From Amphritea atlantica (GTDB taxonomy: Bacteria > Pseudomonadota > Gammaproteobacteria > Pseudomonadales > Balneatricaceae), in the NCBI RefSeq assembly GCF_900111095.1, contig NZ_FOGB01000005.1, positions 222,561 to 286,560 on the forward strand: a DNA stretch of 64,000 bases, written 5' to 3'. The notes beneath the pieces were generated by a model. It saw only the letters and a list, made by a program, of their open reading frames with translations. It was not told the DNA's origin and ran no database searches. This document shows positions 28,957 through 37,343 of this stretch, piece after piece; the first letter of the stretch is position 1, and every line of letters starts with the position of its first letter. Made by a program: the position numbers and the translations under genes.

Positions 28957-30369
28957 ATGACTGAACTGGTTCAGAACCCGGCACTGGATGCCACTGCCGA
29001 CAACACCGGCAAAGACCACCCGATGTGGTCATCCCGCATGGCGTTTATCCTGGCTGCCAGCGGCTCGGCCGTAGGGCTGGGAAATATCTGGAAATTCCCC
29101 TATATCACCGGTGAAAATGGTGGCGGAGCATTCGTTCTGGTATACCTGCTGTGTATCGCCCTGATCGGTATTCCAATTATGATTGCGGAGGTGATGATCG
29201 GTCGCCGTGGCGGTCGCAGCCCGATCAACAGCATGCGCAACCTGACCCGGCGGGATGGTCTCTCCAACCGCTGGATCTGGATCGGGGGAATGGGGATGCT
29301 GGCCTCGATTCTGATCCTGTCTTTTTACTCGGTGATCGGTGGCTGGGCGCTGGCCTATATTGGCAACTCCGCCAACGGCCTGTTTGTCGGCGCCAGCACC
29401 GCAGCGATTGGCACGATGTTCAGCAGCCTGCTGGCCGATCCCTACACTCTGCTGTTATGGCATTCGGTGTTTATGCTGCTGGTCATTTTGATCGTCGCCC
29501 GCGGTCTCAGCTCTGGTATGGAGAGAGCGATCAATATCCTGATGCCGCTGCTGTTTGTTCTGCTGCTGGTGATGGTGGGTTATGCCATGAGCACCAACAG
29601 CTTTGCCGAGGGTTTTGCATTTCTGTTTCAGCCAGACTTCTCCAAACTGACCACCGCCGGTGTGCTCACAGCACTGGGACACGCGTTCTTTACTCTCAGC
29701 CTGGGGATGGGGGTAATGATGGCTTACGGTTCCTACCTGCCGAAACAGGTTTCCATCGTGAAAACAGCAGTCACCGTCTCCGTTGTCGACACCCTGGTGG
29801 CCTTGCTGGCAGGTCTGGCGATCTTTCCGCTGGTGTTTGCCAACGGTCTTGAAGCGGGGGCAGGCCCGGGACTGATCTTCCAGACCCTGCCGATTGCGTT
29901 TGGCCAGATGAGTGGCGGTATATTGTTTGGCAGCCTGTTCTTTATCCTGTTGGTTGTCGCAGCCATTACCTCGGCAATCTCGCTACTGGAGCCTCTGGTA
30001 GAATGGTTTGAAGAACAACAGGGAATCAGCCGTCTGAGCGCCACCCTGATGGGCGGCATCAGTATCTGGGCGCTGGGGATCCTTACCATTCTGTCGCTGA
30101 ATGTCTGGGCAGATGTTCATCCGCTGGGCATGTTTGAACGCTTTGCCGGAAAGACCTTCTTCGATCTGTTCGACTACGCCACCGCTAACCTGATTATGCC
30201 GTTAGTCGGCCTGGCAACTGCGCTGTTTGTCGGCTGGTTTATGGCAAAACCGGCCGCCGAAAATGAATTTGATATGGGCAACGGCCTGGCTTACCAAAGT
30301 TTTATGTTTGTTATCCGTTTTATCACGCCGGCAGCAGTACTGGTGGTGTTTATCTACAACCTGAGTTGA
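28957..30369 (+). CDS. Neurotransmitter:sodium symporter family amino-acid transporter
   Basis: This 470-residue inner-membrane protein of the LeuT/SNF fold has about eleven hydrophobic segments. The first helix motif SGSAVGLGNIWKFPYITGENGG (split across residues 34-56) is the family's sodium and substrate site. Following the oxoacid oxidoreductase and leucine dehydrogenase genes, it probably brings the amino-acid substrate into the cell. A GGAG ribosome-binding site precedes the ATG. A strong terminator follows. Confidence 0.94.
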   Translation: MTELVQNPALDATADNTGKDHPMWSSRMAFILAASGSAVGLGNIWKFPYITGENGGGAFVLVYLLCIALIGIPIMIAEVMIGRRGGRSPINSMRNLTRRDGLSNRWIWIGGMGMLASILILSFYSVIGGWALAYIGNSANGLFVGASTAAIGTMFSSLLADPYTLLLWHSVFMLLVILIVARGLSSGMERAINILMPLLFVLLLVMVGYAMSTNSFAEGFAFLFQPDFSKLTTAGVLTALGHAFFTLSLGMGVMMAYGSYLPKQVSIVKTAVTVSVVDTLVALLAGLAIFPLVFANGLEAGAGPGLIFQTLPIAFGQMSGGILFGSLFFILLVVAAITSAISLLEPLVEWFEEQQGISRLSATLMGGISIWALGILTILSLNVWADVHPLGMFERFAGKTFFDLFDYATANLIMPLVGLATALFVGWFMAKPAAENEFDMGNGLAYQSFMFVIRFITPAAVLVVFIYNLS

Positions 30370-30388
30370 TAGTCCCGCTATCACCGCC

Positions 30389-30417
30389 AAAAGCCCTGCC
30401 GACGCAGGGCTTTTTTG
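30389..30417 (+). terminator. Intrinsic terminator after the NSS transporter gene
   Basis: AAAAGCCCTGC (30389-30399) and GCAGGGCTTTT (30404-30414) form an 11-bp stem with a 4-nt loop and a T-tract. It closes the amino-acid catabolism module. Confidence 0.9.
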
Positions 30418-30568
30418 TTCATACCCCGGTATTTTTCACACATCTCTCCCCATTTATCCCGGGCCTGATAAATAACCATAAAAAAAATATTGAATTATTT
30501 TGCCCCGTTCAGATTCATGTCAGCTTTGTCAGCAAGAATGTCCCTGACACTTAAACAGGGGACAGCAA

Positions 30569-31267
30569 ATGTATATCTTGCGCTACCAGGAAAACGATCT
30601 GAATACAGCGAATCTGTATCTCAATCAGGGCCTGATCTCAAAGATCAGTTCGCTGAATCCCTCAGTTATCAGCATCACCGGTGCCTTTGAACCTGAGCGT
30701 CAGCGGGTCGTTGATTTTATAAAGAATATCTACAAGCAGAGTTATAACGCCGATATCAACGTTACCTACCCGATGATTATGTCGGTGCGCAATGCGGATG
30801 ATGAGATTCTGGCGGCTGTCGGTGTCCGTTATGCCGATAAAGAAGCGTTGTTTCTTGAACAGTATCTGGACCAGCCGATTGAGACCGTGCTGGACTGCGA
30901 GCGTGCGCAAATCATCGAGATAGGCAATCTGGCATCCGCCGGTAAAGGTGCATCGGCCTTCCTGTTTGCCGCGCTGGCGTCCTATCTGGAAAACCAGAAA
31001 ATCCGCTACGCCACCATTACCGGGACACAGTTCCTGCACCGTTATTTCAAACGTACCGGACTGAATCCCAAAGAACTATGCCGCGCCCACTTAAACAATA
31101 TCAGTGAGCAGGATACCGATTGGGGTACCTACTACGATACTGAACCCCGGGTACTGGTGGGCAATGTTGATACAGGCGTTGCACGCCTGAAAGCACTGTT
31201 CGGTGCTGATTTCAGGGAGTGCCGACCACGTTTATTTCCCCGTCTCCACTTCAAAGCGGAACACTAA
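30569..31267 (+). CDS. Thermostable hemolysin family protein
   Basis: This 232-residue soluble protein has no signal peptide. It matches the thermostable (delta) hemolysin family named from Vibrio through EPERQRVVDFIKNIY near residue 42, the AAVGVRYADKEALFLEQYLD block near 86 and IIEIGNLASAGKGASAFLFA near 113. The family is thought to have an acetyltransferase-like fold; haemolysis may be incidental. The AMP-ligase gene starts 3 nt after its stop. An acyl-transfer role in that operon fits better than a toxin role, but this is inference. Confidence 0.88.
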   Translation: MYILRYQENDLNTANLYLNQGLISKISSLNPSVISITGAFEPERQRVVDFIKNIYKQSYNADINVTYPMIMSVRNADDEILAAVGVRYADKEALFLEQYLDQPIETVLDCERAQIIEIGNLASAGKGASAFLFAALASYLENQKIRYATITGTQFLHRYFKRTGLNPKELCRAHLNNISEQDTDWGTYYDTEPRVLVGNVDTGVARLKALFGADFRECRPRLFPRLHFKAEH

Positions 31268-31270
31268 ACC

Positions 31271-32599
31271 ATGATATTCAATAGCATCAACCAACATGCA
31301 CCAGGCAAAATCGCCCTGCAGGACGAGCAGCAAACGGTGTATTACCGTGACCTGAAAGCAGAGATTGCCGACCGGGCAGAACAGCTTAGCCAGGTGTCGA
31401 CTCTGGCCATCGCTCTGGATAACAGCGTTGACTGGGTGCTCTGGGATCTCGCAGCCCTCAGTGTCGGGGTCGTCTGTGTACCGATTCCACCGTTCTTCAG
31501 CCCGGAGCAGAGAGACCATACACTCTCCCAGGCGGCGGTATCTCACATTATTTCACCTGATGGTCTGGTGGCAACCGGAATACAGCACACAGTTGCATTG
31601 CCCGAAACAACAGCCAAAGTCACCTTTACCTCGGGTACCACCGGCCAGCCTAAAGGGGTTTGTCTGCCGCAGCGGGCCATGGAAAATGTTGCCCACAGTA
31701 TCGAGCAGGTGCTGGGGCAGGACTTTGTTGGCACCCATCTGTGCAGTCTGCCGCTGGCGGTATTACTGGAAAATGTTGCCGGGGTGTACGCTGCGCTGAT
31801 CGCCGGCTGTACCATCCGTCTGCCATCCCTCACGGCGTTTGGCCAGAACTATGACTGCCTGCATCAGCAGATTGCCGAAACCGCAGCGACATCGATCATT
31901 CTGGTGCCTGAAGTACTGCGTATCCTGCTGGCTCAGATTGCGCAAAAAGGGCCGCTTCCCTCGCTAAAATTCATCGCTGTTGGCGGTTCAAAGACCGATG
32001 CCAATCTGATTCAGATGGCGCGTCAGATGGGACTACCGGTGTATGAGGGGTATGGCCTGTCAGAGTGCGCTTCGGTGGTGTCACTGAATACACCGGACAA
32101 TGACCGTCCAGGCAGCGTGGGCAAACTGCTCCACCATGTAGCGGCAAGCGTTGAAGCGGGAGAGATCAGCATTCATAACCCCGGTTTTCTCGGTTACATC
32201 GGTCAGAGCACGACTGGCAGCTTCAACACTGAAGACCTTGGTGCACTGGATGCAGAGGGTTTTCTCTCCATCACCGGACGTAAAAAGAACGTTCTGATCA
32301 CCTCCTATGGCCGCAATATCTCCCCGGAGTGGGTAGAAGCCTCCCTGCTGTGCCAGCCGGAGATCGCCCAGACGGTTGTCTATGGTGATGCGCAACCACA
32401 TCTGAGTGCGCTGATCGTGCCGGTGTCGGCAAACGCCGATATCCAGCAGGTCATTCTGAAAGCCAATGCCGGGCTACCGGAATATGCACAGATCAGGGAT
32501 TACAGTCTGGCGGAGCCGTTCACCCTTGCCAACGGCCTGCTGACCGGCACAGGCCGCCCCCGGCGGGCAAAAATATTAGAACGGCTTAACCAAATCTAA
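31271..32599 (+). CDS. AMP-dependent acyl-acid ligase (ANL superfamily), short form
   Basis: The 442-residue protein keeps the adenylate-forming core: P-loop FTSGTTGQPKG near residue 117, YEGYGLSECASVVSLN near 258, and hinge-region GRKKNVLITSYGRNISPEW near 336. It is about 100 residues shorter than typical acyl-CoA synthetases. The C-terminal A10-type motif reads NGLLTGTGRPRRAKI, with Arg where most family members have the adenylation lysine (as in LTPTLKVRR). It would activate a carboxylic acid for the neighbouring enzymes; the acid is unknown. It has tight spacing with the hemolysin-family gene. Confidence 0.9.
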   Translation: MIFNSINQHAPGKIALQDEQQTVYYRDLKAEIADRAEQLSQVSTLAIALDNSVDWVLWDLAALSVGVVCVPIPPFFSPEQRDHTLSQAAVSHIISPDGLVATGIQHTVALPETTAKVTFTSGTTGQPKGVCLPQRAMENVAHSIEQVLGQDFVGTHLCSLPLAVLLENVAGVYAALIAGCTIRLPSLTAFGQNYDCLHQQIAETAATSIILVPEVLRILLAQIAQKGPLPSLKFIAVGGSKTDANLIQMARQMGLPVYEGYGLSECASVVSLNTPDNDRPGSVGKLLHHVAASVEAGEISIHNPGFLGYIGQSTTGSFNTEDLGALDAEGFLSITGRKKNVLITSYGRNISPEWVEASLLCQPEIAQTVVYGDAQPHLSALIVPVSANADIQQVILKANAGLPEYAQIRDYSLAEPFTLANGLLTGTGRPRRAKILERLNQI

Positions 32600-32679
32600 T
32601 TTCAAATCATTAACTTATGCGCACAGAAACCTATTCTCGCAAAAACTTTCGTACTCAAAAACGTACAAGGAGATACATC

Positions 32680-33348
32680 ATGACTTTTTTTGATCTGCTG
32701 ATTCAGGAAACCGAAGCCGAACGTGCAGAGCTCTATCAGGTACCCCAGCTAGCCAACGCTCTGCAGGGTAAGATCACCCACGAAGCCTACCTGGCTTACC
32801 TGACCGAAGCCTTTCATCATGTGTCTCATACGGTGCCATTTCTGATGTCGATGGGCGCTAAACTGCCCGCCAATAAACTGTTTCTGCAAAAAGTGATTGC
32901 CGAATATATCGAAGAGGAGATCGGCCACGAAGAGTGGATTCTCAACGATATTGAAGCAGTCGGCGGCGACCGGGAGGCGGTTCGCAACAGCACCCCGGCA
33001 CTGGAGACACAGGTACTGATCGCTTACAACTACGATTATATCAACCGCAAAAACCCGGTTGGTTTTCTGGGTATGGTGTTCATGCTGGAAAGCACCTCAA
33101 TCGCCATCGCCAACAAAGGTGCGGATGCGGTTAAACAGTCACTGGATCTGCCAGAGCAGGCGTTCTCCTATCTTCACTCCCACGGTGATCTGGATATCAG
33201 TCATATGCAGTTCTTTGAAAAAACGCTGGAAAAAATAACCGATCCGAAAGACCAGGCAGCCATCATCGAAGTGGCCAGAAACACCTTCCGCCTGTTTGCC
33301 AATGTGCTGCGCACTATCCCGGCTGAGGGGGTGAAAGATGTCGCTTAA
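32680..33348 (+). CDS. Haem-oxygenase-like diiron (TenA-like) oxygenase
   Basis: The 222-residue all-helical protein matches the iron-containing redox enzyme / haem-oxygenase-like diiron oxidase group. Candidate metal ligands are in the right order: Glu43-X6-His50 (EAFHHVSH), Glu79/Glu80 with His83 (EEEIGHEEW), and His168-X3-Asp172-X2-His175 (HGDLDISH). Characterised relatives (UndA, SznF, BesC) oxidise fatty acids, amines or amino acids. The start at 32680 follows AAGGAG; an upstream in-frame start (32617) lacks one. Its stop codon overlaps the SDR gene by 11 nt, so the two are translationally coupled. Confidence 0.88.
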   Translation: MTFFDLLIQETEAERAELYQVPQLANALQGKITHEAYLAYLTEAFHHVSHTVPFLMSMGAKLPANKLFLQKVIAEYIEEEIGHEEWILNDIEAVGGDREAVRNSTPALETQVLIAYNYDYINRKNPVGFLGMVFMLESTSIAIANKGADAVKQSLDLPEQAFSYLHSHGDLDISHMQFFEKTLEKITDPKDQAAIIEVARNTFRLFANVLRTIPAEGVKDVA

Positions 33349-34105
33349 AGGGAAAAGCATCTTTATTACCGGGGGTACCGGAGGTATCGGTGCTCCCCTG
33401 GTCAAGCTACTGCGGGATGCGGGCGGTGACGTCATTGCATTCAACCGTCAGGAGTCTGGCGATCTGAGTGACAATATCGACAGCATCTGCCACACCCTGT
33501 CCCATCTGGCGCCGGATATTCTGATCAATATGGCAGGCTACAATGAATGCGCGCACTGCGAAGACCAGCATCTGAGCGAACTTATCGCCCTGAACCTGAC
33601 CGTGCCAATGCGTCTGTCACAGGCAGTGCTGCCGGCAATGAAACAGCGCAACACCGGGCAGATCATCAATGTGGGATCAATGATGGGCATTATTCCCCTG
33701 CCCTATTATTCCGGCTATGTGGCCGCCAAAGCAGGCATCAAGGCGTTTTCCGATTGCCTGCGGCGAGAACTGTGTGACACAGGGATCAGGGTAACGCTGA
33801 TCGCCCCACGGGCGGTGCAAACCCGAATGAATCAGGGGATCAGTAGCGAGATTAACAGTCAGACAGGCACTGCCTATGATCAACCGGAGGAAGTCGCTCA
33901 GCGGATTTTCAACGCCATCCTGCTTGGCGAAAAAGAGGTCCGTTTTGGCAAGCCTGAACGTTTCTTCGCCTTTATGAATGCGAACTTCCCTTCGGTTGTG
34001 GATAAGGGATTACGCAAGAATGTCAGGGTTGGCGAGGCGATTTTTAAACATCACAAGACAGAATCAGCAAAAAAACTATCAACTGAGTTAAATAACGCAA
34101 CCTGA
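33338..34105 (+). CDS. Short-chain dehydrogenase/reductase
   Basis: The 255-residue SDR has the NAD(P) motif TGGTGGIG (residues 11-18), NMAGYNE near 67, the catalytic Ser in INVGSMMG and YxxxK in YSGYVAAKAG near 128. The C-terminal end (GEAIFKHHKTESAKK) is longer than needed for the fold. It overlaps the diiron-oxidase gene and has a strong GGGGGTGA ribosome-binding site. It would reduce or oxidise the product of the preceding enzymes. Confidence 0.92.
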   Translation: MSLKGKSIFITGGTGGIGAPLVKLLRDAGGDVIAFNRQESGDLSDNIDSICHTLSHLAPDILINMAGYNECAHCEDQHLSELIALNLTVPMRLSQAVLPAMKQRNTGQIINVGSMMGIIPLPYYSGYVAAKAGIKAFSDCLRRELCDTGIRVTLIAPRAVQTRMNQGISSEINSQTGTAYDQPEEVAQRIFNAILLGEKEVRFGKPERFFAFMNANFPSVVDKGLRKNVRVGEAIFKHHKTESAKKLSTELNNAT

Positions 34106-34174
34106 CTGTATCTTTTGGGTTAGCGCAACAGAGCTGCAGCCCGATAGTCCAGACAGATAACCTTTGAGGTCAAC

Positions 34175-34846
34175 ATGATGAAACATAAACTCCTGATATC
34201 GGTTGCGGTAATGAGCCTCTACCTGCCCCTCTCTACCTCGTTTGCCGCTCAGGCGGGCCAGCAAGAGATGATGCAGGATGTGGCAGCACTGCAATCTGAA
34301 TGGGCCAGAATCAAATACCAGGTAAGTGATGAAAAACTCCAGCTATCTGCTATCGAGAAGCTGGAGCAGCAGGCTGAACAGACCTCAGCCAAATATGCTG
34401 ATTTTGCCGAACCCAAAATCTGGCAGGGTATTATTCTCTCCACTGATGCAGGTATCGTGAAGGGTTTGTCTGCACTGGGTAAAGTAAAAGAAGCTAAAAA
34501 ACTGTTTGAAGCCTCTCTGGAACAGAATCCAACGGCACTGAACGCTTCAGCCCACACGTCGCTGGGTTCACTCTACTATCAGGTGCCCGGCTGGCCCATC
34601 GCCTTCGGTAGCGACGACAAAGCGGAGCAGCATCTTAAGGCGGCCCTTGAAGTGAACCCCGATGGTATCGATGCCAACTATTTTTACGCTGACTTCCTGA
34701 TGGAAAACAAGCGCTATGATGAAGCCAAACACTATTTTGAGAAGGCTCTCTCAGCCAGCCCCCGCGCCGACCGTCCGGTGGCTGATGCCGGGCGTCGGCA
34801 TGAGATCGAACTGGCCATGGCAAAACTCGCCGGGCTGAAAAAGTAG
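34175..34846 (+). CDS. Exported TPR-repeat protein
   Basis: This 223-residue protein has a signal peptide (MKHKLLISVAVMSLYLPLS onward, cut near residue 25 after SFA). It has at least two or three tetratricopeptide-type helix pairs (KVKEAKKLFEASLEQNPTALN, KAEQHLKAALEVNPDGIDAN, RYDEAKHYFEKALSASP). It is probably periplasmic. It lies 69 bp after the SDR gene on the same strand and ends at a terminator, so it likely belongs to the hemolysin/ligase/oxidase/SDR operon. Its role is unknown. Confidence 0.85.
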   Translation: MMKHKLLISVAVMSLYLPLSTSFAAQAGQQEMMQDVAALQSEWARIKYQVSDEKLQLSAIEKLEQQAEQTSAKYADFAEPKIWQGIILSTDAGIVKGLSALGKVKEAKKLFEASLEQNPTALNASAHTSLGSLYYQVPGWPIAFGSDDKAEQHLKAALEVNPDGIDANYFYADFLMENKRYDEAKHYFEKALSASPRADRPVADAGRRHEIELAMAKLAGLKK

Positions 34847-34886
34847 TATCCCCCTCTGCTATTTATCATTTCCCCATGATAAGCAA

Positions 34887-34916
34887 AAAATCCCGGCCAA
34901 TACCGCCGGGATTTTC
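34887..34916. terminator. Bidirectional terminator between TPR gene and sensor kinase gene
   Basis: AAAATCCCGGC (34887-34897) and GCCGGGATTTT (34905-34915) form an 11-bp stem with a 7-nt loop, in a convergent gap. Confidence 0.88.
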
Positions 34917-34994
34917 ATAGCTCTTTTCATAGTTTTTTATTGCTTGATACAATCTGACACACGCCTGTCTTCGATGCTCCTGATGACCCGGCCT

Positions 34995-36332
34995 TCACGC
35001 TGAAGGGAACTGAATCACCACTTCAAAACCATCGCTACGATGACGAGCGGGGGAGTAAAATGTCAGCGTTCCCGAGCCGTGTTTGACAAAGGTATCGACA
35101 ATTGCCAGCCCCAGCCCGGTACCTTCAGACTGATAACTACCGCGCTCAAAACGGTTGGTCAGACGCTGTAACTGATCCTTGGGCAAAATATCGCAACTGT
35201 TGACCACATGCAGGGCATGATCGCTATCACTGAAGATCTCAACCGGGTGCTGTGGCGAGCCATAACGCAATGCATTTTCGAGCAGGTTGCGCAGGATAAT
35301 GGCGGCCGCATCCATATCCACCGGCCACTCAAGAGAGTGCAGGCTGGCTTCATCACAGATTATCGTCTGGTCGGTTTGAGTGCCCCGCTGATACTCCTCT
35401 ATCAGAAAGGAGAGCAGCGTCATCACACTGGAAGTTTCGCCACTACGGAGTACTGACGCATCCGCCCGGGACAGTTGTAGCAGTTTTTCCGACAACCGTT
35501 GTAACCTTTTTAAGCCCTGTTCCAGCTCTGCCGCCCGCTGCCGGGTATCGTTATCCTCAGAGACGGCGATCAGGCGTTGGGTCTGCGCCAGCAAAGAGGC
35601 TACGGGCGTGCGCAGCTCGTGGGCACTATTGGAGGCAAACTCCCGCTCGGCATAGATCGCCTGGGATATCTTCTGCATCAGACCATTCAGCGACGCAGTG
35701 ATTGGTAGCAGTTCCTGCGGCTGATGACGATGCTCGAACAGAGTCAGGTTATCGCTACCCCGTTTGCTGATATCGCGATTCAGCCTGAACAGGGGCATCA
35801 GAGAGTTGCCCACCAGCCACCAGACCATAAAGCCGGTCACCGGTATCACCAGCAGTAACGGAATCAGAAATCCCCACAGGCTCTCCATTACCGCTTCTTC
35901 GCGGTGATCGAGAGGTTCTGCGACCTGGACAAAAAAATCACCGTTGTGGATGCTCTCGGTATAAACCCGAAAGCCTTCAAGATCCTGAAAACCATCCACC
36001 AATAGCTCACTGAAGGGCCGTTTAACGATATCATGGGAAAAATGGGTTACATGGCCATCTTTAGCGCGGATTTGATAGAGAAAATAGCTTTCATTTTCAG
36101 CCTCGGCAACCGGAGGGGTCTGATCACTTTTTTTCGCTTCATCGCCATCGCTGTCATCCTGAACCGCCAGAGGGATCAGACGTTTGGCATTCTGCACCAG
36201 CGCGTCATCCAGTACTTCATTAATTTCATCATTGAAAACATAGGCTGAATAGCCGCTGGAAGCCAGCCAAATCAGCGTTACAATAGAGACAATCGAAACC
36301 ACCAGCCGGCGTTTAATACTGCGATGTTTCAT
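34995..36332 (-). CDS. Two-component sensor histidine kinase (QseC/PmrB-like)
   Basis: This 445-residue inner-membrane kinase has membrane helices near residues 10-30 and 158-180. Between them lies a periplasmic domain of about 130 residues of the 2CSK type, rich in acidic residues (DDSDGDEAKK). A HAMP-like linker leads to the H box FASNSAHELRTPVA near 235 and the ATPase boxes NLLENALRYG and EGTGLGLAIVDTFVKHGSG. The acidic sensor may detect cations, which fits the nearby calcium-binding-type genes, but this is conjecture. It follows the response regulator gene by 4 nt. Confidence 0.94.
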   Translation of the reverse strand: MKHRSIKRRLVVSIVSIVTLIWLASSGYSAYVFNDEINEVLDDALVQNAKRLIPLAVQDDSDGDEAKKSDQTPPVAEAENESYFLYQIRAKDGHVTHFSHDIVKRPFSELLVDGFQDLEGFRVYTESIHNGDFFVQVAEPLDHREEAVMESLWGFLIPLLLVIPVTGFMVWWLVGNSLMPLFRLNRDISKRGSDNLTLFEHRHQPQELLPITASLNGLMQKISQAIYAEREFASNSAHELRTPVASLLAQTQRLIAVSEDNDTRQRAAELEQGLKRLQRLSEKLLQLSRADASVLRSGETSSVMTLLSFLIEEYQRGTQTDQTIICDEASLHSLEWPVDMDAAAIILRNLLENALRYGSPQHPVEIFSDSDHALHVVNSCDILPKDQLQRLTNRFERGSYQSEGTGLGLAIVDTFVKHGSGTLTFYSPARHRSDGFEVVIQFPSA

Positions 36333-36336
36333 CGGC

Positions 36337-36993
36337 TTAAACCTTCATTCTATAACCGATACCACGGATGGTTTCGATACTGGTTTTGCCAATTTTTTTC
36401 CGTAGCCGGCTGATATAGACCTCGACGGTATTACTTTCAACCTCTGCGCCATACTCATACAGCGCATCCTCGATCACCGACTTGGCGACTATTGAGTTTT
36501 TATGCCGCAACAGCCGCTCCAGTACCGCCCACTCACGGGAGCTAAGGTTTGCAGGTGCACCGTCATTCAGGATGATCTTATTGGTCAGGTCGATGCTCAG
36601 GCTCCCCAGTGTCAGCATACCGGTACCATCAGCATAGAGACGCCGCTGAATAGCGATAATTCGCGCCGATAGCTCCCCCAGATCAAACGGTTTAACCAGA
36701 TAGTCGTCGGCACCTGCATTCAGCCCTCTAATCCGGTCCGAAATCTGATCAAGTGCGGTGAGGATAATCACCGCCACACTGTTTTTAGCTGACCGGATCC
36801 GGGTCAGAAGATCCAGCCCATGGCCATCGGGCAGAAGAAGATCAAGCAGAATCAGATCATAATTGGTGGTCGTCAGACTGGCTGATGCATCAGAGAGGGT
36901 CTCGAACCAGTCCACCGCGTGCCCTTCACTGGCGATATGTTCCCGTATCGCCCCCCCTAAACCCTTCTCATCTTCAACCAGTAAAATACGCAC
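36337..36993 (-). CDS. OmpR-family response regulator (QseB/PmrA-like)
   Basis: The 218-residue regulator has an N-terminal receiver (VRILLVEDEKGLGGAI, phosphoacceptor Asp in YDLILLDLLLPDGHG, Lys in DDYLVKPFDLGELSAR). The C-terminal winged helix ends RLRKKIGKTSIETIRGIGYRM. The GTG at 36993 is taken as the start because GGAG lies 7 nt upstream and the receiver begins there. An in-frame start at 37056 would add about 21 residues with no domain. It forms an operon with the kinase gene. A direct repeat upstream suggests autoregulation. Confidence 0.94.
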   Translation of the reverse strand: MRILLVEDEKGLGGAIREHIASEGHAVDWFETLSDASASLTTTNYDLILLDLLLPDGHGLDLLTRIRSAKNSVAVIILTALDQISDRIRGLNAGADDYLVKPFDLGELSARIIAIQRRLYADGTGMLTLGSLSIDLTNKIILNDGAPANLSSREWAVLERLLRHKNSIVAKSVIEDALYEYGAEVESNTVEVYISRLRKKIGKTSIETIRGIGYRMKV

Positions 36994-37343
36994 CCGTAAT
37001 CTCCACAGTTTTCCTCCATTAAAAAACATAAACCTGACAGCAACCTGAACAGTCACTGTTAGCGGTGGACACTCAGCTTCCCTTACACTAATCGAAAACC
37101 GCGTTAAACACAGCTGCTCTGACTGGCAAAATGGCCCCTGAAACGGAATTCCACAGCCCCGCCAGCGGCAAAGGGTTGCCCATCACAACATCATCACTCT
37201 GATTAAGAATAAATCAAGCTATTGTTTTTTATGACTTTAAATTCCATCACCGTTAATGGCACGAAATCCGCTTGGTAGATCTATCAGCCTGTTTAACAAA
37301 CCGGTGTTTTGCAAACACCCAAGGGATTGCCCGGGAGAAACCT
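36994..37343. other. Divergent intergenic region with response-regulator-type direct repeat
   Basis: This 350-bp region has no gene. AACCTGA occurs at 37031-37037 and 37042-37048, an 11-bp period (one helical turn), 38-55 nt upstream of the response regulator start. The rest is moderately AT-rich and must hold promoters for both flanking genes. Confidence 0.55.

Noticed and set aside
28040-29032. Minus-strand open frame (330 codons) opposite leucine dehydrogenase
   Set aside because: Antisense shadow of a well-supported gene; composition and motifs do not look like protein.
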